In this document: positions 23,216 to 33,840 of the stretch, piece by piece
How the letters are laid out: each line of letters begins with the position of its first letter
How positions within the stretch are numbered: the stretch's first letter is position 1
Source of the DNA: Vanessa cardui
Lineage: Eukaryota > Arthropoda > Insecta > Lepidoptera > Nymphalidae
Length of the DNA stretch: 64,000 nt
Assembly (NCBI RefSeq): GCF_905220365.1
Contig: NC_061140.1
Span: 3,908,501-3,972,500, forward strand
Reading direction: 5' to 3'
Translations under genes and position numbers: made by a program
The notes under the pieces: model-generated
What the model saw: the letters and a program-made list of their open reading frames with translations, nothing else
What the model was told of the DNA's origin: nothing
Databases searched by the model: none

Positions 23216-23969
23216 ACAGTATATTTGTAAAGTAATGAAGTTTCATTCAATTTTTAGTACATTGTACTCCATTTTAGGCTTATAATTAGTTCAAAGATTT
23301 TTTATAACCGTTATCAAACTAGAACGTTAACGTTATTTTATATTACATACTTAAGTCAACAAGTCAAGTCAAATATATATTATATATTCATACAAAGTAA
23401 GTAAAATAAAACAATGTAAAGTAAAGTATTAAATTAGATAGAAGATAACAAGATAAAAAGTTAAAGAAGGAATTGTTTTAAGTCATTAAAAACGCGCTGT
23501 GTGTAGAGGTCCTAAAGTTTACTACGGAAACCGGCTTTAGTAATCATAGTCAAGGATTATTTCAGTTAAAACTGAAGCAAGAACGTTACGCGTAATATAA
23601 CACTTGCCATTTTTTGCCATCGCTAAAAACACATTGCAAACAAAATTAATTATACTAGAAACGATTAAAAAGTTTTGCGTTTATAGAAAAAGTAATTTTA
23701 GTTCGCATTTGGAAGTTGGTCCATTGTTGGAAGTTAATTTTTTTTTCGTTTTAAAGTCCTACAGTTATGGTCGTTATATATGACCGTCTGAAGAGGCTAA
23801 TCATTTGTTCGGAATTCAAATTATGCTCTATAAGTTAAATACCTTTAGTATTTTATTGTTGTTTAGTAAACTGTTTAATATAAATACAAATATCCTTACA
23901 AAGAATAAGAAATAAATAACTCGACTCAAGAGCTATTTTTTTTGTCCCAAAAATCAAATTACACATTAT
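23216..23969. other. AT-rich non-coding DNA
   Basis: Nothing recognised. Confidence 0.45.
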
Positions 23970-24262
23970 CAACAAAAACAACAGCCTGTCAATTTCCCAC
24001 TGCTGGGCTAAAGCCTCCTCTCCCTTTTAGGAGAACATATTTCATCACACTGTTCCAATGCGGGTTGGTGGAATATACACGTGGCAGAATTTCTATGAAA
24101 TTAAACACATGTAGGTTTCCTCACGATATTTTCCTTCACCGCCGAGCACGAGATGAATTATAAGCACAAATTAAGCACATGAATAGTCGGTGGTGGTGCG
24201 TTTGAACTTGGAATTATCGGTTAAGATGCACGCATTCTTACCATTGGGCGATCTCGGCTCTA
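23970..24262 (-). mobile_element. SINE A, near full length
   Basis: ACAACAGCCTGTCAATTTCC, CACTGCTGGGCTAAAGCC, GCGGGTTGGTGGAATATAC, TTCACCGCCGAGCACGAGA and the head AACCATTGGGCGATCTCGG in reverse order. The B box is worn (GTTTGAACTTGG). A 73-codon frame at 23942-24163 lies inside. Confidence 0.9.
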
Positions 24263-25127
24263 ACACATCATCATCATCACTTTATGACATAACTCCAACT
24301 TTACACTCACTTCAATTAACATTTGAACACGCTGTTTAACAGATACGACTTTGGCCAATCCTTACAAAGCATTGTCCTGCTAAGTACTGTCCTCAAAATT
24401 TAATTAAATGCATTACAAACATAACCAAAGCTTTGTGATTATAGAATCAAAATTATCATTCAAATAACACAGCTATGTAATGTATCACTGTTCGCTAGTA
24501 AAATACATGTTAGGATGAGCACTATTTCACTAGACCGACTAATCAGGTTAGAAACAATTAAACAAAGTTGTTGTACTGAAGTTCTTGGATGCAAATTTGG
24601 CTGAGTTATGCCAAAATGAAATACGTCTCTTAATCTCAATACGTATCGAAATCATGCCAAAAATTAAGAAAATTGTTACATCAGAATTCAATCATTATAC
24701 AATATCTTTTAAAAATCATCACCATGTCGGTTGGCACATTTTGCATAACTAAGTACGTTTATAAATTGTTGTGAACTAGCCCTGGCACTGAAACTTGCAT
24801 TTGTTATAAACTTTGTCAAGTATTTATTACATTTCTAAGCTGGTTAAAATTATGTTATGAAATATGTAACTTACATTATCGGACTTTTAAGGTTCTATTT
24901 ATGTTAATAAAATCGTTTATTAAAGTGAGAGTTTTAAATATAAACGTTTTCACATCAAATTATTTAATGGATATAGAAGCAATCCGTTACTAATTGATTG
25001 TCAAATTTAATTTTAATTCATTTGATTGTTAAATCTTAATTTCAAATTTGCTTGTACTATCCAATATTTTAAAATATTTAATAAAGTCTTCCACTATTTG
25101 CAACTAATTTTGAATGAACTTTCTACA
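24263..25127. other. AT-rich non-coding DNA
   Basis: No gene or repeat was recognised before the left target-site copy of the LINE. Confidence 0.45.
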
Positions 25128-25133
25128 GTTCAT

Positions 25134-25166
<33 letters not shown>

Positions 25167-25465
25167 TTTATTAATCAACCAAAATTTACAAAAGAAACAA
25201 TGTGGCTCTGGCTCCCGAACTAGTGAAACTGTGTTTCAGGAGTCAGTTCCTTCCCAAAATAATATACATTCAGTTGTCTACAATGGTAGGTGTTTTACAA
25301 ATTGTATCTTACATGACAGCAGTATATATATATATATAATAATAAAATAAACAATACAGTATGAAAAAGAAGAAAAAGAAATTAAATTAAACACACTTTG
25401 CTGACAAAATTAAACTTACTTTACATCTTAATGTATATAAAGTAATGTAGCGTGTGTGTTGTGTT

Positions 25466-25470
<5 letters not shown>

Positions 25471-25520
<50 letters not shown>
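25471..25520. repeat. (GT)25 microsatellite in the LINE 3' UTR
   Basis: A pure dinucleotide run, with looser GT-rich sequence from 25451. It begins about 33 nt beyond the LINE stop codon. Confidence 0.95.
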
Positions 25521-25523
<3 letters not shown>

Positions 25524-25553
25524 GTATTAATGTATAATTGCCCAATTTACAAT

Positions 25554-28412
25554 CTATTTCTTTATATATAATAGATTTTCTGTATCTTCGTAGGATAAGT
25601 TACTAAGCCAATTGAATAATGTTTGTTTTAATTTAAAGTGTGATAGAATGCTCGCATTATGTAAAACATTAAATTTGTTGTATAATCTGGGTGCAATTGA
25701 TTCGTATTGCCTTTGTGCAAAAACGCTTTTTGTTTTAGGGAGTGGTACATAGTTCAATCTTTTAACAACTTTAGGTATGGTTGCAATTGTTTTATGATAT
25801 CTTTGGATACATTTTAATATAAATAATTGTCTAACTGATAAGACATTGGCTTTCTGCAGTACTTCACGAGTAGGGTGTCGATAAGGAAGTGACATGGAGA
25901 CTTTTAGGAGTGCTCGTTGAGCACATTCTAGTTTATTTATATTACTTTGAACGGCACCACCCCACGCACTTATGCAATAAGTTAGAATAGACTCAGCAAG
26001 TGCCTTATATATTTGTATAATAAGTTTGGCATTTGATATCATTTTAAGATTTTTAAATATGTAGGTCATCTTTCTTATTCGTTTAGCCAATAGCAATATA
26101 TGTTCTGCCCAATTAAGATTTTCATCGATAGTGACTCCCAAATATTTGATATTACTGACTCGTTCGAGTTCTTCGCAATAACAATGCCTGTATGGTAGAT
26201 CTTGATGTCGGTTACATGGATAGGTATGGATACGGATTGGAAGAATATGGGGAATATTTACTTTCGTCTTACTAAAGCTTATAAATTTTGTTTTGGTTGT
26301 GTTAAGTGAAAGTAGACTGTCTTCTAACCATGCTGAAACGATACTCATAGCCTTCTCAGCTCGAAATCTAGCATCATCCCATGTTTTTCCGTGGACCAAA
26401 ATAACGGTATCGTCAGCAAACATCTGTATATTAGCTCCTTGCAGCTCCACCCCACATAACTCGTTTATGTATATCAAAAACAATGTAGGACCAAGCGTGC
26501 TGCCCTGCGGTACACCATATAATGCCGAACTTTGGTTGCTGACATATTCTTCGACACGGACACACTGCTTTCTATTGATCAAATAATCCCGAAACCACGA
26601 AAGACAATTCCCTCTAATACCAATGTTTTCTAGTCTTGTGAGTAAAATAGGTACAGACACAGTATCGAACGCTTTTTGAAGGTCCAGGAATATACCAATA
26701 CACTTATCACCTTTGTCAATATAACTTGTTATTGTGGTTGTTAACCGCAAAACAGCGTCTTCTGTTGATCTATTGGATCTAAAGCCGTATTGGTTTTCAT
26801 GTACAATTTTATTTTTATTTAAATAATTCATAAGCCTTTTATTTGTAACTTTTTCTAGAACCTTTGAGAGGGTACTCAATAAAGAAATAGGCCTATAATT
26901 TGTAGCTAATTCTCTGTTTCCTCCTTTATAAATTGGGCAGATAACTGCTTGTTTAAATATGTTAGGAAAGACCCCATATTCGAAACTTAGGTTACAAACA
27001 TAAGCCAGCGGTTGTGAGAGGATATCTTCAAAAGATTTTAGCACTGCAGTTGGAATCTTGTCGATACCAGAAGCGCTGTTGGAACGTAGGCTACGAATTA
27101 TAGACCTGACTTCACTGGCATCTGTCAAGTATAATGACATAGATTTTGCCGGTGCATTACTACTTTTAGCTTTTATGGCTAAACCCGATTCAGTAGTATG
27201 TAGTTTTTCAAGTATATTTTTGGCCAAATTGTATCCAATCGATGTGAAAAATGAATTAACTTCATCAAGAGATTCTATCTTAGTATTTTTAAGACTCAGT
27301 AACTCAATTGGTGATACTATTTTCTTACTAATATTACACATTTCCTTAATTATATTCCACGTTTCTTTCATGTTTCCTTTATTGTCTTCTAGTCTAGTAT
27401 TATAGTACTCTTTCTTTAATGATTTTATAATTTTATTACAAATATTCCTATAATTTAAGTATTCTAATTTTAATTGATCATTATTTTTATCTTTTTTTAG
27501 TTTCCTATGAATTTTATCCCTCTTTCTAATAGATTTAACAACGCCTACTGTTATCCATGGTTTTAATGGCAGTTTTCTTTTCGGTACAGTGGATATCACA
27601 GTATTCGTATTAATAATACTTTGTAATTTTGAGGTGAAGCATTCTGCTGCTTGGTTAACATCAGTAATGCAATATAAGTCATTCCAAGTCTCCTTTTTAA
27701 GCAATTCACTTATGCCGCGGAAATCAGTTTTAGTTTTTCTATACAATATTGGGTTAGATTTTATATTATTTTTTTCTAAATGTAGCAAAATAGGGGAATG
27801 GTCTGTCAATTTACTAAATACAATAGTTTGGAATTTATTTGTTGCCTTTACCATAAAATGATCAATGCATGTTGTATCTCTTGTAGGTAGATTAATCGCT
27901 TGTTTAAGTCCATGCATTGCCATAAAATTCAAGTAGTTTGTTGCAATGTTACTAACCCCAGTCAACAAATCAATATTCATATCGCCAGTGACAATTATAT
28001 TTTTAGTTGTACAATTACTAAGTATTTTATCCATAGAATCAATGAAAAGGTTTGGATTTTTAAAGCTTGGCGGTCTGTATGTACATAAAATGGTAGTAGT
28101 GTTATGTATATTTAAAACTAAGCAGTTGCCTTCAATCATGTGTGGTTCATAGGACGTGGCACTAATTTCTTCCCTTACATAAGCCACTACACCATCATTT
28201 TGGTTAAGACTATTCTTCGTGTAATGCATAATATAGTTATTTATATTTGGTGGAATAAAACTTTCATTAGTCCAACATTCCGTTAGTACCAAGACATCAA
28301 TCGAAATATTAATTTTAGAAATAAATACAAGAAACAAATCAAGATTGCAGTTAATACTACGTATGTTTACTGTTAATATTAAAAGGCCTTTGTCAAGTTC
28401 CGAATCCAGGCC
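25554..28412 (-). CDS. LINE ORF2: APE endonuclease and reverse transcriptase, start lost
   Basis: The frame is open from just after a TAA at 28413-28415 to a TAG at 25554-25556, 952 codons with no frameshift. No ATG precedes the endonuclease, so the start codon was lost with the 5' end. Counting from a TTG at 28335-28337 as residue 1, the endonuclease has TECW (E20), TYRPP (86-90), GDMN (118-121) and TDH (178-180); upstream codons read LLILTVNIRSINCNLD, the normal beginning of this domain. The reverse transcriptase has NYRPISLLST, GFRSNRSTEDA, FLDLQKAFD (D552), GVPQGSTLGP (608 onward), the catalytic FADD (640-643), then KYLGVTIDENLNW. The C-terminal part has LYNKFNVL. The enzyme would nick target DNA and copy its own RNA onto it. 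Catalytic residues look intact, but without promoter, ORF1 and start codon this copy is probably immobile. Several plus-strand frames here are shadows. Confidence 0.93.
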   Translation of the reverse strand, partial: GLDSELDKGLLILTVNIRSINCNLDLFLVFISKINISIDVLVLTECWTNESFIPPNINNYIMHYTKNSLNQNDGVVAYVREEISATSYEPHMIEGNCLVLNIHNTTTILCTYRPPSFKNPNLFIDSMDKILSNCTTKNIIVTGDMNIDLLTGVSNIATNYLNFMAMHGLKQAINLPTRDTTCIDHFMVKATNKFQTIVFSKLTDHSPILLHLEKNNIKSNPILYRKTKTDFRGISELLKKETWNDLYCITDVNQAAECFTSKLQSIINTNTVISTVPKRKLPLKPWITVGVVKSIRKRDKIHRKLKKDKNNDQLKLEYLNYRNICNKIIKSLKKEYYNTRLEDNKGNMKETWNIIKEMCNISKKIVSPIELLSLKNTKIESLDEVNSFFTSIGYNLAKNILEKLHTTESGLAIKAKSSNAPAKSMSLYLTDASEVRSIIRSLRSNSASGIDKIPTAVLKSFEDILSQPLAYVCNLSFEYGVFPNIFKQAVICPIYKGGNRELATNYRPISLLSTLSKVLEKVTNKRLMNYLNKNKIVHENQYGFRSNRSTEDAVLRLTTTITSYIDKGDKCIGIFLDLQKAFDTVSVPILLTRLENIGIRGNCLSWFRDYLINRKQCVRVEEYVSNQSSALYGVPQGSTLGPTLFLIYINELCGVELQGANIQMFADDTVILVHGKTWDDARFRAEKAMSIVSAWLEDSLLSLNTTKTKFISFSKTKVNIPHILPIRIHTYPCNRHQDLPYRHCYCEELERVSNIKYLGVTIDENLNWAEHILLLAKRIRKMTYIFKNLKMISNAKLIIQIYKALAESILTYCISAWGGAVQSNINKLECAQRALLKVSMSLPYRHPTREVLQKANVLSVRQLFILKCIQRYHKTIATIPKVVKRLNYVPLPKTKSVFAQRQYESIAPRLYNKFNVLHNASILSHFKLKQTLFNWLSNLSYEDTENLLYIKK

Positions 28413-28431
28413 TTAGCATTAGTTGTTCATT

Positions 28432-28624
28432 GTGCTATTTAATCATGACGAACTTTTATTATTTATACGATTTATACGTTTGTGATAAAGCCTTTATGAA
28501 TCTCCGGATCAAAGAGCACCTGAGCCTAAACCAACAAAGTCTTTGAAGCGAGGAAATAGGACAGGATTAATCAAATAAACTAACTTTTTTTAAAACAATC
28601 TCAATAAGGTAGACTTGTAAATGA
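28432..28624. other. non-coding DNA
   Basis: Nothing recognised between the LINE and the next repeat. Confidence 0.4.
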
Positions 28625-29756
28625 ATCACCTGAAAGTGTCTTCTTTTTCAACCGACTTCCAAAAGGAGGAGGTTATCAATTCGTCTGTATTTTTTTTTTC
28701 TTTTTTTTTTATGTTTGTTACCTCATAACTTTTCACTGGGTGGACCGATTTTGATATTTTTTTTTTGTTTGAAAGGTAGTGCTTCCCGTGGGGTCCTATT
28801 TTTTTTTATTTTTTTCCGATGATGGTATCCATATGAAAACGACATAAGTCTTAAATTTGCATTATGTATATGCGCGACAAATAGGTGAATAACTGAAAAT
28901 CACGTTAACCAATTTTGACAATTCTTTTTTTATTATAAAATACATACTTCAAGGGTAATTTGGTGAAAGTTTGGGTAAGGTTCTGAGTACAGGATCCATG
29001 ACAAAGTAACGGAACGGAAGGGAACGGAACAATTCTGAGGAGCACGTTAGCGATACTCGGTCGAATCTTTTATTTATAGGTTATTTGGATATTTGAGTCA
29101 CCTTCCGTAATGTGGTTATGTTTATTTAATTATGATAGTCGAATATTATAATCAACTAGCTACCCACCCCGGCTTCGCACGGGTGCAATACTGATACTAA
29201 ATGTACTACAGAAGTTGTTTATTTACGACATCACATCGCTAACTTCTAAAATTATCAGTGTTTCTTTGTTATATTGTTCATGTATTATATACACAAACCT
29301 TCCCCTTGAATCACACTATCTTTTAAAAAAAACCGCATCAAAATCCGTTGGGTAGATTTAAAGATATAGGGACAGAGAAAGCGACTTTGTTTTATACTAT
29401 GTAGTGATGGAATTCCTATACGGCTCGCAGTTAGGGTGCGATATGGGGCAGAATTTCTTACTATCTTTAATCAAATTTTGTGTATGTGATGTGATGTTAC
29501 ATGATGTACGAAATATAGTTGGTCTTTTTCAAAGTTTTTTTGCTGAGTTCGATTACAGCTCTTTCGAGGGATCCTTGTAGTTTACGCCGCGTGACGTATT
29601 AAATCCGCATTTTCGAAAGTCTATTTTTGCTTTATTCGCAAGTTTCCTTTGAAATTGTCCTCGAAGTAGTTTCTGACTCATATAAACGGAACGCTTAATC
29701 TATCCATATTAAAAAAAATTAGTTAGTCAACATCAGCTTCACTTAAAATCAAAAAA
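28625..29756. repeat. large interspersed repeat (ACCGACTTCC type), with nested Helitron
   Basis: It opens with TTTTCAACCGACTTCCAAAAG, GAGGAGGTTATCAATTCGTC, then a T-rich run and CTGGGTGGACCGATTTTGAT, CCCGTGGGGTCC. I know these blocks as a common lepidopteran repeat of unknown (possibly LINE-derived) origin. The sequence after the nested Helitron (29408 onward) ends at the fold-back. There is no coding frame. Confidence 0.5.
29156..29407 (-). mobile_element. complete Helitron-like element (subfamily 2)
   Basis: On the minus strand it begins TCACTACATAGTATAAAACA and ends CGAAGCCGGGGTGGGTAGCTAG. The flanks are A (29155) and T (29408), the expected A/T insertion site. It is 252 nt with no frame; the same order of blocks occurs at 11840-12216 and 58076-58341. 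Confidence 0.8.
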
Positions 29757-30352
29757 TAAGTAAAAATTTTAACAAAAAGAAAAACCGACTTCAAACAAAA
29801 CACTATTTTAAAACAAATGAATATGCACGAAAAAGTAATAAAAATAATTGCGTATTCAACATATTTTTTAGAGTCTTCCTAAGTTAAATGAAATGAAAAA
29901 TATTAGACTACTTAAAAGTCGATTAACGATTATATCATGTAGTTATAATTATTGTTATATTTGGAGTCGGTGTCAGCCAATAAAACCCTACAGTATATCT
30001 ATCAAAAAACAATACGAGAATACTTTGACAAATATGTTTTTTACAAATTACCTTTTACACAATAATATACTGGATCAATCAAGGGGCTCGTATCGCTTCT
30101 TTCTTTTGATTGTTGGGCCAAGGGCACCGTGGCTGACACCGGCTCCAAATATACCAATAACTATAACTACATGATATAATCGTTCATCGACTTTTAAGTA
30201 GTCTAATATTTTTCATTTCATTTAACTTAGGAAGACTCTAAAAAATATGTTGAATACGCAATTATTTTTATTACTTTTTCGTGCATATTCATTTGTTTTA
30301 AAATAGTGTTTTGTTAGAAGTCGGTTTTTCTTTTTGTTAAAATTTTTATTTA
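29757..30352. repeat. 596-nt fold-back: two 223-nt inverted arms
   Basis: 29757-29979 and 30130-30352 are reverse complements with six mismatches in 223 positions (about 97%). The spacer is 150 nt. The outer ends read ATAAGTAAAAATTTTAAC and, inverted, ATAAATAAAAATTTTAAC. Arms contain AAAAACCGACTTC, linking them to the adjacent ACCGACTTC repeat. Past TGTCAGCCA the right arm continues into CACGGTGCCCTTGG on the minus strand while the left arm stops. Transcription through it would give a long hairpin RNA. The 93-codon frame at 29893-30174 spans arm and loop and is not a gene. Confidence 0.9.
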
Positions 30353-30455
30353 TCACTCATACACGCTGGTTCTGTGGAAATAGATCTTTATCTCAAGTTA
30401 GCTATCTATCTAGCATAATAATTTAACATTTAAGATATATTCGTAACATTTGTTT

Positions 30456-30605
30456 GAAAATCAAAATAAACTTTAATCAAGTAGACTTTTACAAGCATTT
30501 TTGAATCGTCATTTAACAATTAAGTGAAGCTACCACCGTTTCGGAAAGTATATACTACCGAGAAGAACCTGCAAGAAACTCAGTAGTACTCTTTTTCAAC
30601 ATTGA
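30456..30605 (-). repeat. family D repeat, 3' part
   Basis: AAAATCAAAATAAACTTTAA, CAAGTAGACTTTTACAAGCA, TTAAGTGAAGCTACCACCG, ACTACCGAGAAGAACCTGCA, CTCAGTAGTACTCTTTTTC: the same order as 5115-5270. Confidence 0.8.
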
Positions 30606-31997
30606 AAAATTCGTAATATCAGAAAATTGAAAAATTGTATAAAATGTTGTTACCTAACACTTGATATCTGTAAACTTAATACCCCTAGGTTCTTGAAAAG
30701 TTTAACGTTCTGACTTACCAACCATTTTAACTTGAACTATAAAACTAACTGTGCTACATTAATGCAGGTTATGGTGCCAACTTTAGTTAAGTTTTATAAA
30801 ACTTTGGGAACTCTCAGATCTTTTCAGATTTACACATTTTAACATTGTATGATATTATGGGAATTATTGTTAGGAAATTGTTCCACGGCCAAATTCGTAT
30901 TGCAATAATATCAGCATCATTCAGAATATTTGAATGAAAGTGTTAAAATAAAGGAAAAATTCCTTTACTTTAAGGCAACTGTACTCTGCGTATCCATTAT
31001 ATTTGAACTCCGTGAAACGGCACTAATGGGTACTGTACCCACGAACGTACTACGCTTTGATTTATATTCGCTGAAAAACTGCTACAAGGTGTGGCCTTAA
31101 CAGCGACGCATGTAACATTGTACGTTTCAAAACGTAACTCTATCCAGTATCAAAAAGGAATAAATGTAGGAAGCGTTTTTGGAACAATCGGATACGCATC
31201 CCCACTTTATATAAAGAAAAGATAAATTACAGTGTTGCCATGTGACCGGCTGAAAAGTTGACTACTTATATTCAGGAAGATTGAATAATTAAAAAAGAGG
31301 GGAGTATTATTTGCGATATTTTGAGTAGAGTTTTGTAAAATCTAGACTTTATATTTTCAAATGTTTTTATGATAATGTTTTTCTGTGTGATATACATATA
31401 TTGGTATTACATACATAGTACATACTGATACTTTTGTCATTCAAAAACATAAATGTCTAGAAGAATATTTAATATTAATTACATTTTTTATTAGAACATT
31501 TAATAGCACTACAGAATACGATTGTATAATATCAGAAATTGATATGCGAAATTGAACTTGATAATTATAACATTTAAAGGTAATAGGAATCAAAATAGCG
31601 AATCACAATTTTTCAGAATGTTTCAAGTAAGATCCGAAGTGAGTACATATAGAGAAGCAGCTGCATACATTTTAAAAGGTAGCATTTCCCGCAAATCAAA
31701 ATAGGAAAGAATGTATCTTATTCAGGAAACATGAGTTAGAACTTTTTCTGCACGAGGGATTTTTAAAATCAAGACTCTTCGTATACAATCACAGTAGATT
31801 GTATCTTATATGATTCCAAACGGGGCTTCAGTATTTTCTTTTTGCTTGTTACGTGTACCTTTATATACTACTTTATATATGGATATCAGTTAGTATATAT
31901 TTTGCATATGTACGCATATACATATGCCAACACAAAACGTGTTAGTTCAGAATTAGTTTAAATGCTGGTAGCACTGCTTTGAAGCCAATATATTTTA
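30606..31997. other. AT-rich non-coding DNA
   Basis: No gene. 31000-31150 is GC-richer and includes the short palindrome TGGGTACTGTACCCA at 31027-31041. Confidence 0.45.
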
Positions 31998-32190
31998 CTT
32001 GGTGGTAGAGCTTTGTTTTATCCCGTCTGGGTTGGTAACATCTACTTATAATTTATTCTACCGCCACACAGCAATACTTACTATCGAGGTGTTCTGCTTT
32101 GAAGAATGAGTGGGTCCGTGTAACAGGTACACGGGATAGAACATGTTAGGTCCCACGGATGGAAACAGATTGATGATATCAGTAATGATT
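31998..32190 (+). mobile_element. SINE B fragment
   Basis: TACTTGGTGGTAGAGCTTTG, TATCCCGTCTGGGTTGGTA, CGAGGTGTTCTGCTTTGAAG, AGTGGGTCCGTGTAACAGG. The 3' third and the poly-A are lost. Confidence 0.75.
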
Positions 32191-33754
32191 AATAAATCCG
32201 GTACCGGTAGATTTTTTGACTATCAATAAGCAAGTGTAACGCTTTTATATTGAATAAAGATTTTAATGCCGCCTTCCAATATGTCATAGAAATAAGTGAA
32301 ATATATTTTCATAGTTATTATCACTCTATATACTTACTAAATAAAAAATAACTATCAGTCACACACATTTCCTGAAAGTTTGATTTTTTCAATTCTTATC
32401 CGTGGATATAAATAAAATCAGTATATCCAATACCTATATCTCCATAGCGCGATAGATAGCTCGTACAACCAGGAATATCGATCAGAGCTTCGAATATTTT
32501 CTCAGTCCCGAGAGATCAGGAGCTTTTGTGAAATATGCATTCCGCGTCCTTCCCCACTCGACTGGATGTCTTAACGCGAAGACCGCGGCCTGTCATACAA
32601 TACGCGTACAATAATGTACGACACTACAATGTTATGAAGTTTTATTTAACCTACTTGGTAAAGAGCATTTTGTTGTGAACCTATAGCCGACTGGGCTTCA
32701 CATAGGAACTAATAAACACACGTAAGATAAAAATAAAGTTTTACATACAAAGTTTCTATTGAAAAGTTCATACAGATATACCGTTAGTAAGACGCGGCGG
32801 TTTATTTTATAATATGTAATGTTAGTTAGTATGTTGAAAATGCTAAATAAATAATTAAAAACGTACAACATCTGTGCAATTTTAATACCTATTGATGTGA
32901 AACACCAATTGGAGCGCTCGTATCCCGTGACAAGCGACATACGAGTCGATCTCACGCTCTCTTGTATGTGTGTGTGGAGCACACATACATTTCGCTGCAT
33001 TATAGTTGAAATAAAATGTATTACTATATACTTTATTATTTCTACAAATTCTTTCAAAAACAATCTTTCAATTCCATATTTAAAATCGACCGAACACACG
33101 TGTTGTTTTTTTTAAACAAATGACTGTTTGAATTGGTTTTGCTCTGCGGTTGACTCGATTGAATTCATTTCACGATTCAGCACGTTCGAATGGCGGTAAT
33201 CATAAACACGATGGAAGTTACTGAGATTAGTCGCCCGTTAAAATTATTTTAAGTCGCGGAAATGTGGACTGATTGTTAAAATACCACATTAGCCACGCGA
33301 AAAATTCCAAAACTCTAGAAAAATTAAGTAAATCTACAAAAACCAAGACTCTTTATTCTTAGATCGCGAGAGTTTTAAACGTAACCCAATGATGTTCTAG
33401 TAAACAGATATGTTATTAACGCGCAAAAAGTGAAGACTAGAAAACGTCCTAATTGGGACGTTTTCCTTTAGTCGTTTTACGTAGTAATACGTTATAACAC
33501 ATCATAATTACGTAGTAATACGTTTTGCGTAATTAAAACATCTAGTTATCTCTTTTATCTATTGTTTTTATCAAGCTGTCCTTTTTACTTTTAACAAAAT
33601 GTAAAAATAAACTAAAATAAACGGTCCCCGGCGCGGCACACTTTTTTCTGTTGTTTAGTATGGATATAACATATCTGTTCATTAGAATATCATTGACGTA
33701 ACCATTGATTTTTTTAGTGTTTAATTCGTGTTGAAAATTAAATGCGTTTTCAGC
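32191..33754. other. non-coding DNA with GC blocks and a hairpin
   Basis: 32470-32615 is GC-rich and CpG-rich and is open for 20-35 codons on both strands; an AG (TTTTCTCAG before 32509) precedes it, but no donor is convincing. A 133-codon minus frame at 32698-33099 has no domain and a composition typical of AT-rich noise. GAAAACGTCC (33440-33449) and GGACGTTTTC (33456-33465) form a 10-bp hairpin. TACGTAGTAATACGTT follows twice within about 30 nt. Confidence 0.3.
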
Positions 33755-33840
33755 AGTAAAGGAAAATATCGTGGGAAATCTGCATATGTCGTATGAAATG
33801 CATTGGAGCTGCGTGGCTCAATAGCAAGCTTCAAACCTCC
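33755..33840 (+). mobile_element. SINE A-like fragment
   Basis: AAGGAAAATATCGTGGGAAAT, CTGCATATGTCGTATGAAAT, GCATTGGAGCTGCGTGGCTC, CAAGCTTCAAACCTCCTT follow the order of the SINE A middle, diverged. Confidence 0.5.

Larger units (their letters stand above)
25135..28424 (-). mobile_element. 5'-truncated non-LTR retrotransposon (LINE)
   Basis: It contains a full endonuclease plus reverse transcriptase frame (25554-28412), a 3' UTR of about 420 nt, and a (TTA)n tail at 25135-25164 preceded by AATAAAG on the minus strand. The 3' UTR holds a pure (GT)25 run (plus-strand view) at 25471-25520 and a small stem GAAACTGTGTTTC at 25226-25238. GTTCATT at 25128-25134 and 28425-28431 is a possible 7-nt target duplication. 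ORF1 and the ORF2 start are absent. Endonuclease type and the short-repeat tail place it in the jockey/CR1/L2 assemblage; I cannot fix the clade by eye. Confidence 0.9.

Noticed and set aside
20873..24163. Similar 72- and 73-codon frames at 20873 and 23942 that look like a small protein family
   Set aside because: Both are translations of SINE A, which explains their similarity.
25026..25350. Frames with long N or I runs
   Set aside because: They read through the (ATA)n tail of the LINE.
26293..28152. Plus-strand frames at 26293, 27058, 27589, 27900 and 27946
   Set aside because: They are antisense shadows of the LINE reading frame and have no domain of their own.
29893..30174. 93-codon frame
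   Set aside because: It spans one arm and the loop of the fold-back; half of it is inverted repeat.
32698..33099. 133-codon minus frame
   Set aside because: No domain, AT-driven composition, no codon bias or splice context; the overlapping plus strand is open as well.
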